Source: an uncultured Beijerinckiaceae bacterium (lineage in GTDB: Bacteria > Pseudomonadota > Alphaproteobacteria > Rhizobiales > Beijerinckiaceae). From it: a stretch of DNA of 19,319 nucleotides. Of the stretch, positions 8,947-17,002 are shown one piece after another; position 1 is the first letter of the stretch; each line of letters begins with the position of its first letter. Made by a program: the position numbers and the translations under genes. The DNA lies in assembly GCA_937863205.1 (NCBI GenBank), contig CALMGA010000499.1, positions 1 to 19,319 on the forward strand. Direction: 5' to 3'. The notes under the pieces are model-generated. The model saw nothing but the letters and a program-made list of their open reading frames with translations. It ran no database searches and was not told where the DNA came from.

Positions 8947-10305
8947 TCAGGAACGCGCCGCCGATTGGACGCCGGCTTCCGGCGAAAGAGATGGCGACAG
9001 CACCAGCGCGACCAGGCTGAGGCTCGCCGCGACGCCGAGGTAGAGGCCGACGAGACCGAGGCCGCCGCGATCGGCCAACGCCTGCGCCAGGAGCGGCGTC
9101 ACCCCGCCCCCCAGGATGCCGCCGACGTTGAAGGCGAGCGAGGCGCCGGTGTAGCGCACGCGCGCCGGAAACAGATCGGGCAGCCAGGCGCCGAGCGGAC
9201 CGTAGACGAAGCCCATGGTGAACAGGGCCAAACACAGGAAGCAGGCGATGGTGGCGAGCGATCCGCTGCCCAGCATCGGCGCCAGCAGGGCCGCGACCAC
9301 CACCGTGGCGAGGCAGCCGGCGATCAGCACGCGACGCGGCGAGGTGCGATCGGCCCAGACCCCCGCCGCGAGGATGCCGCCGGCAAAGAACACGATGGCG
9401 ACGAGCAGCACGCCGAGGAAGGTGCCGCGCCCGTAGTGCAACGTGGCGACGCCATAACCGAGCGCGAAGGCGGTGGCGATGTAATACAGGGCGAAGCAGG
9501 CGACCACGGCGAAGGTGCCGGTCACGATCTCGCGGGCGTGGTCGCGCAGGGCATCGGCGATCGGCACCGCCGCCGGAGGTGCCTTGGCGAGGACGGCGGC
9601 GAAGGCCGGCGTTTCCGTCAGTTCGAGGCGTACCCAAAGACCGACGCCGACGAGAAACACGCTGGCGATGAAGGGCAGCCGCCAGCCCCAGCCGGCGAAC
9701 TGTTCGGCCGTCAGCGCCGCACCCAGGATCAGGAACAGGCCGTTGGCCAGGAGAAAGCCGAGCGGGGCTCCAAGTTGCGGCACCATGCCGAAGCGGGCGC
9801 GCCAACCCGGCGGCGCGTTCTCCACCGCCAGCAGCGCCGCCCCGCCCCATTCGCCGCCCAGGCCGAAGCCCTGGCCAAAGCGCATCAAACACAGCAGCAG
9901 CGGCGCCAACCAGTCGAGCGAGCGATAGGTCGGCAGACAGCCGATCGCCGTCGTCGAGGCGCCCATCAGCAGCAGCGAGGCGACGAGCGTGGACTTGCGG
10001 CCGATTCGATCGCCGAAATGGCCGAACACGGCCGCCCCGAGCGGGCGCGCGACGAAGGCGAGGGCGAAGCTGCCGTAGGAGGCGAGGAGCTGTGCGGACG
10101 CCGACGATCGGGGAAAGAACAGCGGTCCGAAAACCAGCGAGGCGGCCGTCGCGTAGACGTAGAAGTCGTAGAACTCCACGGTCGTCCCTACCAGGCTCGC
10201 GGAGAGAACGCGCGCGGTCGAGGGGGCGGTGCCGCGATGATGGGGGAACAACAAACGGTCCTCAAGAAACGGGAACAAGGTCGGCAAGCCGGCGCCGGAG
10301 GGCAA
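8947..10305 (-). CDS. MFS transporter, metabolite:H+ symporter (MHS / ProP-ShiA-like) family
   Basis: A 452-residue polytopic membrane protein with about 12 hydrophobic segments. The EFYDFYVYA segment at residues 44–52 in helix 1 and GHFGDRIGRK at 95–104 (loop 2-3) are the family signatures. MRFGQGFGLGGEWGG at about 141–155 is also typical. It belongs to the MHS branch, which includes citrate, alpha-ketoglutarate, shikimate and proline/betaine symporters, so an organic acid or osmolyte taken up with protons is likely. The ligand cannot be named. The annotated start is TTG 10305. In-frame TTG codons further in (around 10283, 10277 and 10245) are also possible, so the first ~20 residues are uncertain. 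The gene is divergent from the MarR regulator and is the natural candidate for its control. Confidence 0.88.
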   Translation of the reverse strand: MPSGAGLPTLFPFLEDRLLFPHHRGTAPSTARVLSASLVGTTVEFYDFYVYATAASLVFGPLFFPRSSASAQLLASYGSFALAFVARPLGAAVFGHFGDRIGRKSTLVASLLLMGASTTAIGCLPTYRSLDWLAPLLLCLMRFGQGFGLGGEWGGAALLAVENAPPGWRARFGMVPQLGAPLGFLLANGLFLILGAALTAEQFAGWGWRLPFIASVFLVGVGLWVRLELTETPAFAAVLAKAPPAAVPIADALRDHAREIVTGTFAVVACFALYYIATAFALGYGVATLHYGRGTFLGVLLVAIVFFAGGILAAGVWADRTSPRRVLIAGCLATVVVAALLAPMLGSGSLATIACFLCLALFTMGFVYGPLGAWLPDLFPARVRYTGASLAFNVGGILGGGVTPLLAQALADRGGLGLVGLYLGVAASLSLVALVLSPSLSPEAGVQSAARS

Positions 10306-10540
10306 GCGCGGGTCACAATGGCACCCATCTTGTCCCCGATCGGCCGCGGGAACTCAACCCGGCTCGCTTGCCATCGACGTACGGCCGGCCTAAATGTTTG
10401 GCAGCAAACGCGAATACCTGCAAGGCTCCTGTTCTGCCGGCAACCTTGCCGGCCATCGAACCCGCGTCAAGCGCCAGGACGCGGGCTGGCACGGCGTTTG
10501 ATCGGGGCTGGCAGCCGTTTGGATGGGAAAGGGACGATTG
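10306..10540. promoter_or_regulatory. Divergent control region between the MFS transporter and MarR genes
   Basis: This gap must contain both promoters. It holds a perfect palindrome, GCCGGCAA-CC-TTGCCGGC, at 10436–10453, of the size and symmetry expected for a dimeric winged-helix regulator. A second, weaker inverted repeat, GTTTG-GCAG-CAAAC, lies at 10396–10409. Promoter hexamers cannot be assigned with confidence. Confidence 0.5.
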
Positions 10541-11719
10541 ATGGCAAAGGACGCGCGACTGCAAAAGGGATCCCGCCAGGAGGAGCCGGTGCGCGGCGAG
10601 GAAACCGCGCCCGCTCGGGTACCAGCTAAGACGCCAGCCAGGGCGCGGAGAACGGCAGCGGCCAAGACGCAAGGCGGAGATCCGACCAAGACGCTCGTCG
10701 AGACGCCGGCCAAACCGAGCAGCGAGGCATCAGCCAAACCGCGCAAAAAGTCGCCGGCCGAGCCGCGCAGCGAAGCAGCGGCCAAGATGCAAACCGGGGC
10801 CAAGACACAGTCCGGGGCCAAGACACAGTCCGGGGCCAAGACACAGTCCGAGGAACCGGCCAAGACGTCGGACGAAGCGTCGGGCGAGGTGTCGGTCGAA
10901 ACGCCCATCGAGGCGTCGGCCAAGCCGAGCAGCAAAGGGCGGATCAAGCCGCGCAAGGCAGCATCCGCGACATCACCCAGCGAAGCACCGGCCGAGCCGG
11001 TCGCCGAGGCATCGGCCAAGTCGGTCGTCGAAGCACCGGCGAAGCCGCGCAGGGGAGCATCAGCCAAGCCGCTCATCAAACCATCCGCCAAGCCTGCCAG
11101 CGAAGCACCGGTCAAACCGGCCCCCGGAGCATCAACGAAACCGCGGACGGGAGCTTCGGCCAAGCCGCTCGTCGAAACATCGGCGAAGCCGCGCAGCGTG
11201 CCAGCGGCGAAGCCGCGCGGCGAGACGCCCGACAAGCCGCGCCGCACCGCACCCTTGCCGCCGGTCGATGGCAGCGAGATCAACCTCGGCTACCTCCATG
11301 ATTTCGTCAGTTTCCACCTGCGGCTGGCGCAGGATGCCTCCTATCGCGTGTTCTCGCGCCATCGCGAGAAGGATCTGGTGAAGCCCGGCCGCTTTCCCGC
11401 GCTGGCCATCATCCAGCTCAACCCCGGCATCTCGCAGAGCGCGCTCGGCCGGGCGATCGCGCGCGACAAGTCGACCGTGAGCCCGCTCATCAAGGACCTG
11501 CAGCAGAACGGCTTCATCAGCCGCAAGCCATCGCCTCACGACCGTCGCAGCGTCACCCTCGCCCTGACCAGGAAGGGCGAGCGCACGCTGGCGAAGCTGC
11601 ACGCCCGCGCCACCGAGCACGAGGACGAGCTCGACCGTCTCGTAGGTGCCTCCAAGGCGCGCTTCGTGACCATGCTGGAGAAGATCGTCGCCGGCATGGC
11701 CGTGCACGCGACCGATTGA
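10541..11719 (+). CDS. MarR family transcriptional regulator with long repetitive Lys/Ala/Pro-rich N-terminal tail
   Basis: A 392-residue protein. Residues from about 247 to the end form an ordinary MarR domain: GYLHDFVSFHLRLAQ helix, SQSALGRAIARDKSTVS recognition HTH at about 298–314, and a wing containing DRRSVTLALTRKG at about 334–346. A C-terminal dimerisation helix completes it. The preceding ~240 residues are low complexity, built from loose repeats such as ASAKP, EAPAKPR and GAKTQS. They are strongly enriched in Lys, Ala, Pro, Ser and Glu, recalling histone-H1-like or AlgP-like tails, so extra nonspecific DNA contact is possible (inference). MarR proteins are normally 140–170 residues, so the tail is exceptional. 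ATG 10541 has AAAGGGA about 6 nt upstream; an ATG at 10523 lacks one. Third-codon GC is similar in tail and domain, and the frame is continuous, so fusion by misassembly is unlikely. Probable target: the divergent MFS gene. Confidence 0.88.
   Translation: MAKDARLQKGSRQEEPVRGEETAPARVPAKTPARARRTAAAKTQGGDPTKTLVETPAKPSSEASAKPRKKSPAEPRSEAAAKMQTGAKTQSGAKTQSGAKTQSEEPAKTSDEASGEVSVETPIEASAKPSSKGRIKPRKAASATSPSEAPAEPVAEASAKSVVEAPAKPRRGASAKPLIKPSAKPASEAPVKPAPGASTKPRTGASAKPLVETSAKPRSVPAAKPRGETPDKPRRTAPLPPVDGSEINLGYLHDFVSFHLRLAQDASYRVFSRHREKDLVKPGRFPALAIIQLNPGISQSALGRAIARDKSTVSPLIKDLQQNGFISRKPSPHDRRSVTLALTRKGERTLAKLHARATEHEDELDRLVGASKARFVTMLEKIVAGMAVHATD
10795..10848 (+). repeat. Three tandem copies of an 18-bp unit inside the marR tail
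   Basis: ggggccaagacacagtcc is repeated three times in direct order and encodes Gly-Ala-Lys-Thr-Gln-Ser each time. The 18-bp period keeps frame, so copy number could vary between strains without breaking the protein. Confidence 0.9.
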
Positions 11720-11857
11720 TCGACGCAAGTTTCTTGAGGCGCGACGGGAACGCGGCGGCGTTTCCCCGTGCCGTATCGAGACAAGCCGGACGCCGCCGAG
11801 CCGACAGCTGCGCGATCTTCGCACGGGTGTGCCGCGACGAAGCATCGCGAAGCGTGC

Positions 11858-11893
11858 CGCCGGACCGTGATGTCGCCGCGCGGTGGTCCGGCG
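11858..11893. terminator. Candidate bidirectional stem-loop between convergent marR-type and alr genes
   Basis: CGCCGGACC (11858–11866) is the exact reverse complement of GGTCCGGCG (11885–11893), with an 18-nt loop. It sits in the ~209-bp gap between the two convergent stop codons. The lack of a T-run on either side makes a classical intrinsic terminator uncertain. Confidence 0.4.
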
Positions 11894-11928
11894 AAATGGT
11901 CAGGTGAGGCGGCGCAGTCTCAGGTGCC

Positions 11929-13074
11929 TCAGAGCACTCTGTGCAGAGGCAGGGCCGCGCGCCCGCCCGAAAAGCGTCGGGCGCTTCGCGTGCCGAGCCG
12001 CGTCAGGATCTCGTAGCCGATGGTGCCGGCCCGGCGCGCCGCCTCGTCGATGGGGATCGTGGCGCCGATCAGCTCGACGCTGTCGCCGCGCCGCAGCGGC
12101 GGCGCCTCGGTAACGTCGATCACTACGAGATCCATGGAGATCCGCCCGACGAAGGGACAGCGCACGCCGCCGATGCCGGCCATGCCGCGCGCGTCCGCGT
12201 TGGTGCCGAGCGCGGCGCAGGGCACGCCGTCGGCATACCCCGCGCTGACTGTGGCCAGGCGACGCGGCGACGGGGCGATCCAGCGGGCGTCGTAGCCGAC
12301 GGCTGTGCCGGCCGGCACCTCCTCCACCTGGATCACCTGGGCCTCGAAGGTGACGACCGTGCGCATGGGGTTGCGGTCGTCAGGCGTCGGATTGCCACCG
12401 TAAAGGGCATAGCCCGGCCGCACGAGGTCATGGTGCGCCGCCTCGCCGAAGAACACGCCCGACGAATTGGCCAGCGAGCCCGGTACGCCCGGCCAGTGCC
12501 GGCGGGCGGAAGCGAACAGCTCGACCTGCCGCGCCATCGCCGGACGGTGCGTGGCCGCTCCCGACCAGACGAGATGGCTGAGCACCAGCGCCAGCTCGAG
12601 CCGTCCGGAAAGGCGGGCGGCGGCGGGTTGAAGCGAAGCGGGAAGCCCGAGCCGGGTCATGCCGCTGTCGAGTTGCAGGGCGCAGGGGGCGCGCCCGCCC
12701 ACCTCACCCCACTCCTCGATCTCCGGCAGCGAGCCCAGCACCGGGCGCAGCCGCGCCTTGACGCACAACGGCACTGCCCCGGGCAAAAGCCCGTTAAGAA
12801 CGTAGATCGTCGCGTCGGGCAGCAGCGAGCGGAGTTCAAGGCCTTCCGAGAGGTGGGCGACGAAAAAGGTGCGGCAGCCCAGCGAGCGGAGCTGTCCGGC
12901 CACCGGCGCGAGGCCGAGCCCATAGGCATCGGCCTTGACCACGGCCGCGCACTCGGCCGACCCCGCCATTGCGGCGAGCAGATGCCAATTGTCGGCGAGC
13001 GCGTCAAGGTCGACGCTCAGGATGGAGCCGGCCGGCGCGGGCGGCTCGGTCGCCTGCACCAGCGCCGGCTTCAT
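11929..13074 (-). CDS. alr: Alanine racemase
   Basis: A complete 381-residue fold-type III PLP enzyme. VVKADAYGLG gives the PLP-binding Lys47. LQLDSGMTRLG, LANSSGVFF and VRPGYALYGGNP are the standard barrel motifs. VSAGYADGVP gives the second catalytic base, Tyr280, and GRISMDL and GYEILTRLG complete the C-terminal domain. It interconverts L- and D-alanine in the cytoplasm, supplying D-Ala for peptidoglycan. The position downstream of dnaB on the same strand is the common Hyphomicrobiales arrangement (radA often follows; here a convergent MarR gene follows instead). The 278-bp gap to dnaB suggests its own promoter. The 15–20 residue N-terminal part before SILSVDLDALADN is variable in the family, so the start could be slightly different. 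Confidence 0.95.
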   Translation of the reverse strand: MKPALVQATEPPAPAGSILSVDLDALADNWHLLAAMAGSAECAAVVKADAYGLGLAPVAGQLRSLGCRTFFVAHLSEGLELRSLLPDATIYVLNGLLPGAVPLCVKARLRPVLGSLPEIEEWGEVGGRAPCALQLDSGMTRLGLPASLQPAAARLSGRLELALVLSHLVWSGAATHRPAMARQVELFASARRHWPGVPGSLANSSGVFFGEAAHHDLVRPGYALYGGNPTPDDRNPMRTVVTFEAQVIQVEEVPAGTAVGYDARWIAPSPRRLATVSAGYADGVPCAALGTNADARGMAGIGGVRCPFVGRISMDLVVIDVTEAPPLRRGDSVELIGATIPIDEAARRAGTIGYEILTRLGTRSARRFSGGRAALPLHRVL

Positions 13075-13352
13075 CCCGACGCCGCGGCGCGAATGGTCTG
13101 GGCTGGTGTCAACGGGCGGTTCCTTCGCGCGTGGTGGCGTCGAACCCTAGCGCGAAACACGTTGGCGGCCAGGCGGTGTCCCGGAGAAAGCGGGGGATTG
13201 TGGCTTACATGCCGATCCGTCGTACCATCATCACCCCGCCCGCGTCGGCTTGGCGCTGAATAGGAAGTCAATGCCGAAGCTGCCGGCGTCGCCGACGAGC
13301 AGACCACCCGACAGCCGCTCGGCCAAATCGGGGCGATCGGCCATCGCCTCGG

Positions 13353-14858
13353 TCAGTGCGCGACCGGCAGGTGATCCTCGCGGGCGAGGTTCGAAAAGCG
13401 GGTGAACTCGCCCTCGAAGGCCAGTTCCACCGTGCCGGTCGGACCGTGGCGCTGCTTGCCGATGATCACTTCGGCGCGCCCGTGGCAACGCTCCATGTCG
13501 GACTGCCAAGTCAGGAACTCTTCCGACCCTTCGCGAGGCTGCTTGTTCTTGAGGTAGTATTCCTCGCGGTAGACAAAAATCACCACGTCGGCGTCCTGCT
13601 CGATGGAACCGGATTCGCGCAGATCCGAGAGCTGCGGGCGCTTGTCGTCGCGCGACTCGACCTGGCGCGACAGCTGTGACAACGCCACCACCGGCACGGC
13701 CAGCTCCTTGGCCAGCGCCTTCAGCCCGGTGGTGATCTCGGTCAGCTCCTGCACGCGGTTGCCTTCCCGCGACTTGGAGCCGGACAGCAGCTGCAGGTAG
13801 TCCACCACCAGCATGTCGAGGCCGCGCTGGCGCTTGAGGCGGCGGGCACGGGCGGTGAGCTGGGCGATGGAGATGCCGCCGGTGTGGTCGATGTAGAAGG
13901 GGAGCTGCTGCATTTCGCGGGCCGCCTCGGCGACGCGGTGGAAATCCTGCTCGGTGATGTCGCCGCGGCGGATCTTGTAGGACGCGACCTGTGCCTGCTC
14001 GGCGATGATGCGGGTGGCGAGTTGCTCCGACGACATTTCGAGCGAGAAGAAGCCGACAATGCCTCCGTTCACCGTTTCGTGGCTGCCGTCGGGCTTCTGC
14101 CGGAACTGGTAGGCCTTGGCGATATTGAACGCGATGTTGGTGGCCAGCGCCGTCTTGCCCATGCCGGGGCGCCCGGCCACGATCACGAGGTCGGACGACT
14201 GCAGGCCGCCCATCATCCGGTCGAGATCGCTCATCCCCGTGGAAATGCCGGAAAGACCGCCGTCGCGCTCGAAAGCCTTGGCGGCCATGTCCACCGCGGC
14301 GGTCAGCGCGTCGGAGAAACGCTGGAAGCCGCCGTCGTATCGGCCGGACTCGGCAATCGAATACAGCTTGCGCTCGGCGTCCTCGATCTGTTCGCGCGGG
14401 GACACGTCGACCGGCGCGTCATAGGCACCGTTGACGATGTCCTCGCCGATCAGGATGAGGTCGCGGCGCACGGCAAGGTCGTAGATGGTGCGCCCGTAGT
14501 CCTCGGCGTTGATGATGGCGGTGGCTTCGGCGGCGAGCCGGGCGAGGTATTGCGGAATGGTCATGCCGCCGATGTCGGCCTCGCCCAGGAAGGTCTTGAG
14601 CGTGATCGGGGTCGCGACCTTGCCCGCGCGGATGAGCTGCGAGGCGACGTCATAGGTGCGCTTGTGCAACTCTTCGGAGAAGTGCTCGGGGCGCAGGAAG
14701 TCCGACACCCGGTCGAAGGCATCGTTGTTGATGAGGATGGCGCCGAGCAGCGCCTGCTCCGCCTCGATGTTGTGAGGAGCGACGCGATAGGCCGCCTCCT
14801 GCCCGGAATGCCGGACGAGCGGCGACACACGCCCGCCCGGGTGATCCATCAGGGTCAT
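13353..14858 (-). CDS. dnaB: Replicative DNA helicase DnaB
   Basis: A complete 501-residue replicative helicase. The N-terminal domain begins near PHNIEAEQALLGAIL (residues 28–42) and is followed by the linker helix. The RecA-like ATPase domain starts at ISTGMSDLDRMMGG (205–218). Walker A is GRPGMGKT (229–236), Walker B is LVVDYLQLL (350–358), and H3 SQLSR is at 394–398. The RESGSIEQDADVV segment at 414–426 carries the arginine finger region. It unwinds DNA 5' to 3' as a hexamer at the replication fork and binds DnaG primase. The frame is open upstream to 15233, but family similarity begins at about residue 28 from ATG 14858; a second ATG at 14849 is also possible. No Shine-Dalgarno is obvious. 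Length and motifs match alphaproteobacterial orthologs. This is the intact counterpart of the relic near 5 kb. Confidence 0.97.
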   Translation of the reverse strand: MTLMDHPGGRVSPLVRHSGQEAAYRVAPHNIEAEQALLGAILINNDAFDRVSDFLRPEHFSEELHKRTYDVASQLIRAGKVATPITLKTFLGEADIGGMTIPQYLARLAAEATAIINAEDYGRTIYDLAVRRDLILIGEDIVNGAYDAPVDVSPREQIEDAERKLYSIAESGRYDGGFQRFSDALTAAVDMAAKAFERDGGLSGISTGMSDLDRMMGGLQSSDLVIVAGRPGMGKTALATNIAFNIAKAYQFRQKPDGSHETVNGGIVGFFSLEMSSEQLATRIIAEQAQVASYKIRRGDITEQDFHRVAEAAREMQQLPFYIDHTGGISIAQLTARARRLKRQRGLDMLVVDYLQLLSGSKSREGNRVQELTEITTGLKALAKELAVPVVALSQLSRQVESRDDKRPQLSDLRESGSIEQDADVVIFVYREEYYLKNKQPREGSEEFLTWQSDMERCHGRAEVIIGKQRHGPTGTVELAFEGEFTRFSNLAREDHLPVAH

Positions 14859-14970
14859 GCCGGAACAGCCAAGTCGTTGACAGCCAAATGAGTGTGGAAG
14901 GGGCGTCGGACGCCTCCTGCAGAATGTAGCACGAAGCGCCCTGCCCGGCAAAGGCACCGCGCGGCGGCCC

Positions 14971-15526
14971 TCAGGACGCCTTCGACAGCATGCGGCCCAT
15001 CCGCGGAGGGTGGCGTCTGGCAACCTCGTCGAGGGGAAGTGAGGCCTCCTGCGGGGACAGCGGTGTCCAGCAGGCGACGCATCGGCGAATGCCGCCATCG
15101 ACGTAAGGACGACCGTTCTCGTCATCGAAAGCGAGTTGCGGTGCCAAGGCACCGTGGAAGGATCGGATCCAGAGAAGATACACGCCGGCAGCTCCGGCCA
15201 AAGGTCGAACGGAGATAGGTGCGATGGAGGCAACGGGGAAGGGCGAGACTGCCGGGGATCGCTCTCGCCGGCATTTGAATCGACCTGCGCAGCGTCGAAA
15301 CCGGCCTCCGCCGGTCATCCCGCGCCGATCGATCAGCGGCCGGCGACGGCCCAACCCCCAAAGCCGTGGCGGTGATGGGCCGGCCCATCGGCGGCCGTTG
15401 CTGCACGTCTGGGATAGGTCCTTGGTCGCCGAGGGTCTGCGCGCCGGCGCGCCCGGCGAGAAAACGAAGCTCCTGTGCGCGGGCGTAGCCGTACTTGGCG
15501 GCAGGCTCGCCAAACAGATCGGTCAT
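14971..15526 (-). pseudogene. Possible frameshifted hypothetical gene upstream of dnaB
   Basis: A strong ribosome-binding site (GGGGAG, 8 nt spacing) precedes ATG 15526. The frame then starts MTDLFGEPAAKYGYARAQEL and looks protein-like for about 60 residues before turning Arg/Ser-rich. It stops at 15122. From about 15240 leftwards a different frame looks protein-like instead. That frame contains AFDDENGRPYVDGG, then a CVAC (Cys-x2-Cys) pair and a SLPLDEVARRH segment, ending at TGA 14971–14973. This suggests one gene whose ends are in different frames, broken by one or more indels between about 15350 and 15240, or two unrelated short genes. I do not recognise either part. A sequencing indel cannot be excluded. 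It ends about 110 bp before the dnaB start on the same strand. The rest of the 14.86–15.74 kb gap shows no gene. Confidence 0.35.
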
Positions 15527-15735
15527 CGGATCTACTCCCCGCGGTGCTCGCGTCCCCTCGGAAAACCTGGGCTCGACATTCGAACCCGCAACGACATCGC
15601 CCGGCCCTGCCGGCACGGCGCGCCCACGAGCCATGCGCAAACGGCGGGTAACCTTTGCGCGACGGTCAGCGGAAGCCAGCGAGGCTCAAAAAGGCCGTCG
15701 TCCGCACCACTCCGGTCGCTTCTCGACCGTAAACC

Positions 15736-17001
15736 ATGCGACGCCCAGTCCTGGAACCGCTCGGCGAGCGCCGCACTTCTGCGCCTATGCCCAGCACCGC
15801 ACGCGTCCGCGACGTCACTCCGCGCGGCAAGACCCCGCAGGCCATCGAGACCGCCTTGGACGTCCCCGCCCCGGCGCCAGCCATCGCGACCGACGCCGAA
15901 TCAGGCGAAGCGCGCGGCGAAGAGGGTCGCGAGGTGGCCGAAGCGGTCGGCCTCGTCTACGTCAGCGACGAGGATCCCGGCATCACCCGCCGAAGGAGCG
16001 GCAAGGGATGGCGCTTCCTCGACCCCGAAGGCGCCGCCATCCGCGATCGCGGGGAGCGCGAGCGCATCGAGAAGATCGGCATACCGCCGGCCTACAGCGA
16101 CGTCTGGATCTGCCCGAAGGCGAATGGTCACATCCAGGCGACCGGGCGGGACGACAAGGGGCGCAAGCAGTACCGCTATCATCCCAAATGGACGCAAGCG
16201 CGCGACGAGGCGAAATACGCGCACATGGCGGAATTCGGCCGCCTGCTGCCGACCATCCGCAAGCGCGTCGCCGCCGACATGAGCAAGCCCGGCTTCGGCC
16301 GCGCCAAGGTGCTGGCGACGGTGGTATCGCTGCTTGAAAAAACGCTGATCCGGGTCGGCAACGAGGACTACGTTCGCGACAACAAGAGCTTCGGCCTGAC
16401 AACGCTGCGCAATCGCCACGTCGACGTCGCCGGCTCGCACCTGCGATTCGACTTCAAGGGCAAGAGCGGCAAGATGTGGAAGCTCGACATGGCGGATCGC
16501 CGCGTGGCCAAGGTGGTGCGCTCGATCCAGGACCTGCCGGGCCAGCACCTGTTCCAATACCTCGACGAGGACGGGGACCGGCACCCGGTCGACTCTGCCG
16601 ACGTCAACGACTACCTGCGCGACGCGTCGGGGGGCGCCGACATCACCGCCAAGGACTTCCGCACCTGGGCCGGCACCGTGCTCGCCGCGATGGCGTTGGG
16701 CGAATTCGAGAAGGTCGACAGCGCCGCCCTGGCGAAGAAGAACATCAAGGCGGCGATCGAATCAGTGGCCAGGCGGCTCGGCAACACGGTCACCATCTGC
16801 CGGAAATGCTACGTGCACCCGCAGGTGATCACCTCCTACCTCGACGGCACGCTGCTTGAAGACATCAAGCATGAGGTCGAGGCGGAGTTGTGCGAGGACG
16901 CCGATCAGCTCAAGCCGGAAGAAGCGGCGCTGCTCGGCCTGCTCAGCCGCCGCATCAGCCGCGACGTCAAGGCCGGCCGGGTCGCGGACGAGGTCGCCTG
17001 A
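15736..17001 (+). CDS. Type IB DNA topoisomerase (bacterial TopIB)
   Basis: A protein of up to 421 residues. The N-terminal ~70 residues are variable. The N-terminal DNA-cap domain follows, with GKGWRFLDPEG (89–99), IGIPPAYSDVWICP (114–127) and a QATGRDDKGRKQYRYH stretch (134–149) typical of poxvirus-like bacterial TopIB. The catalytic domain carries FGLTTLRNRHV (219–229), FKGKSGK (240–246), AKDFRTWAGT (305–314) with Arg309, and CRKCYVHP with nucleophile Tyr359. The enzyme relaxes supercoils through a 3'-phosphotyrosyl intermediate without ATP. It is common in Hyphomicrobiales, usually alongside TopA, and is thought to help under DNA stress. Start 15736 lacks a Shine-Dalgarno; ATG 15787 is an alternative. 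It converges on rplI with a one-base gap. The extra ~60 residues after Tyr359 are usual. Confidence 0.92.
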   Translation: MRRPVLEPLGERRTSAPMPSTARVRDVTPRGKTPQAIETALDVPAPAPAIATDAESGEARGEEGREVAEAVGLVYVSDEDPGITRRRSGKGWRFLDPEGAAIRDRGERERIEKIGIPPAYSDVWICPKANGHIQATGRDDKGRKQYRYHPKWTQARDEAKYAHMAEFGRLLPTIRKRVAADMSKPGFGRAKVLATVVSLLEKTLIRVGNEDYVRDNKSFGLTTLRNRHVDVAGSHLRFDFKGKSGKMWKLDMADRRVAKVVRSIQDLPGQHLFQYLDEDGDRHPVDSADVNDYLRDASGGADITAKDFRTWAGTVLAAMALGEFEKVDSAALAKKNIKAAIESVARRLGNTVTICRKCYVHPQVITSYLDGTLLEDIKHEVEAELCEDADQLKPEEAALLGLLSRRISRDVKAGRVADEVA

Positions 17002-17002
17002 G

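Noticed and set aside
8911..10629. A 572-codon plus-strand open frame opposite the MFS transporter
   Set aside because: Extremely Gln/Arg/Glu/Gly-rich product typical of antisense to a membrane protein gene; the minus-strand product has clear MHS motifs.
10390..11283. A 297-codon open frame antisense to the MarR tail, full of GLADAS-like repeats
   Set aside because: It is the mirror of the repetitive GC-rich tail, covers the divergent promoter region and has no recognisable domain; the plus-strand frame leads into a true MarR domain.
13231..13344. A 37-codon minus-strand frame just after dnaB
   Set aside because: Too short, poorly placed Shine-Dalgarno (GAGG 2 nt from ATG) and no recognisable feature; possible but unsupported.
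14859..15233. Upstream extension of the dnaB open frame by 125 codons
   Set aside because: The added residues show no DnaB similarity, while family similarity starts shortly after ATG 14858 and gives the normal length.
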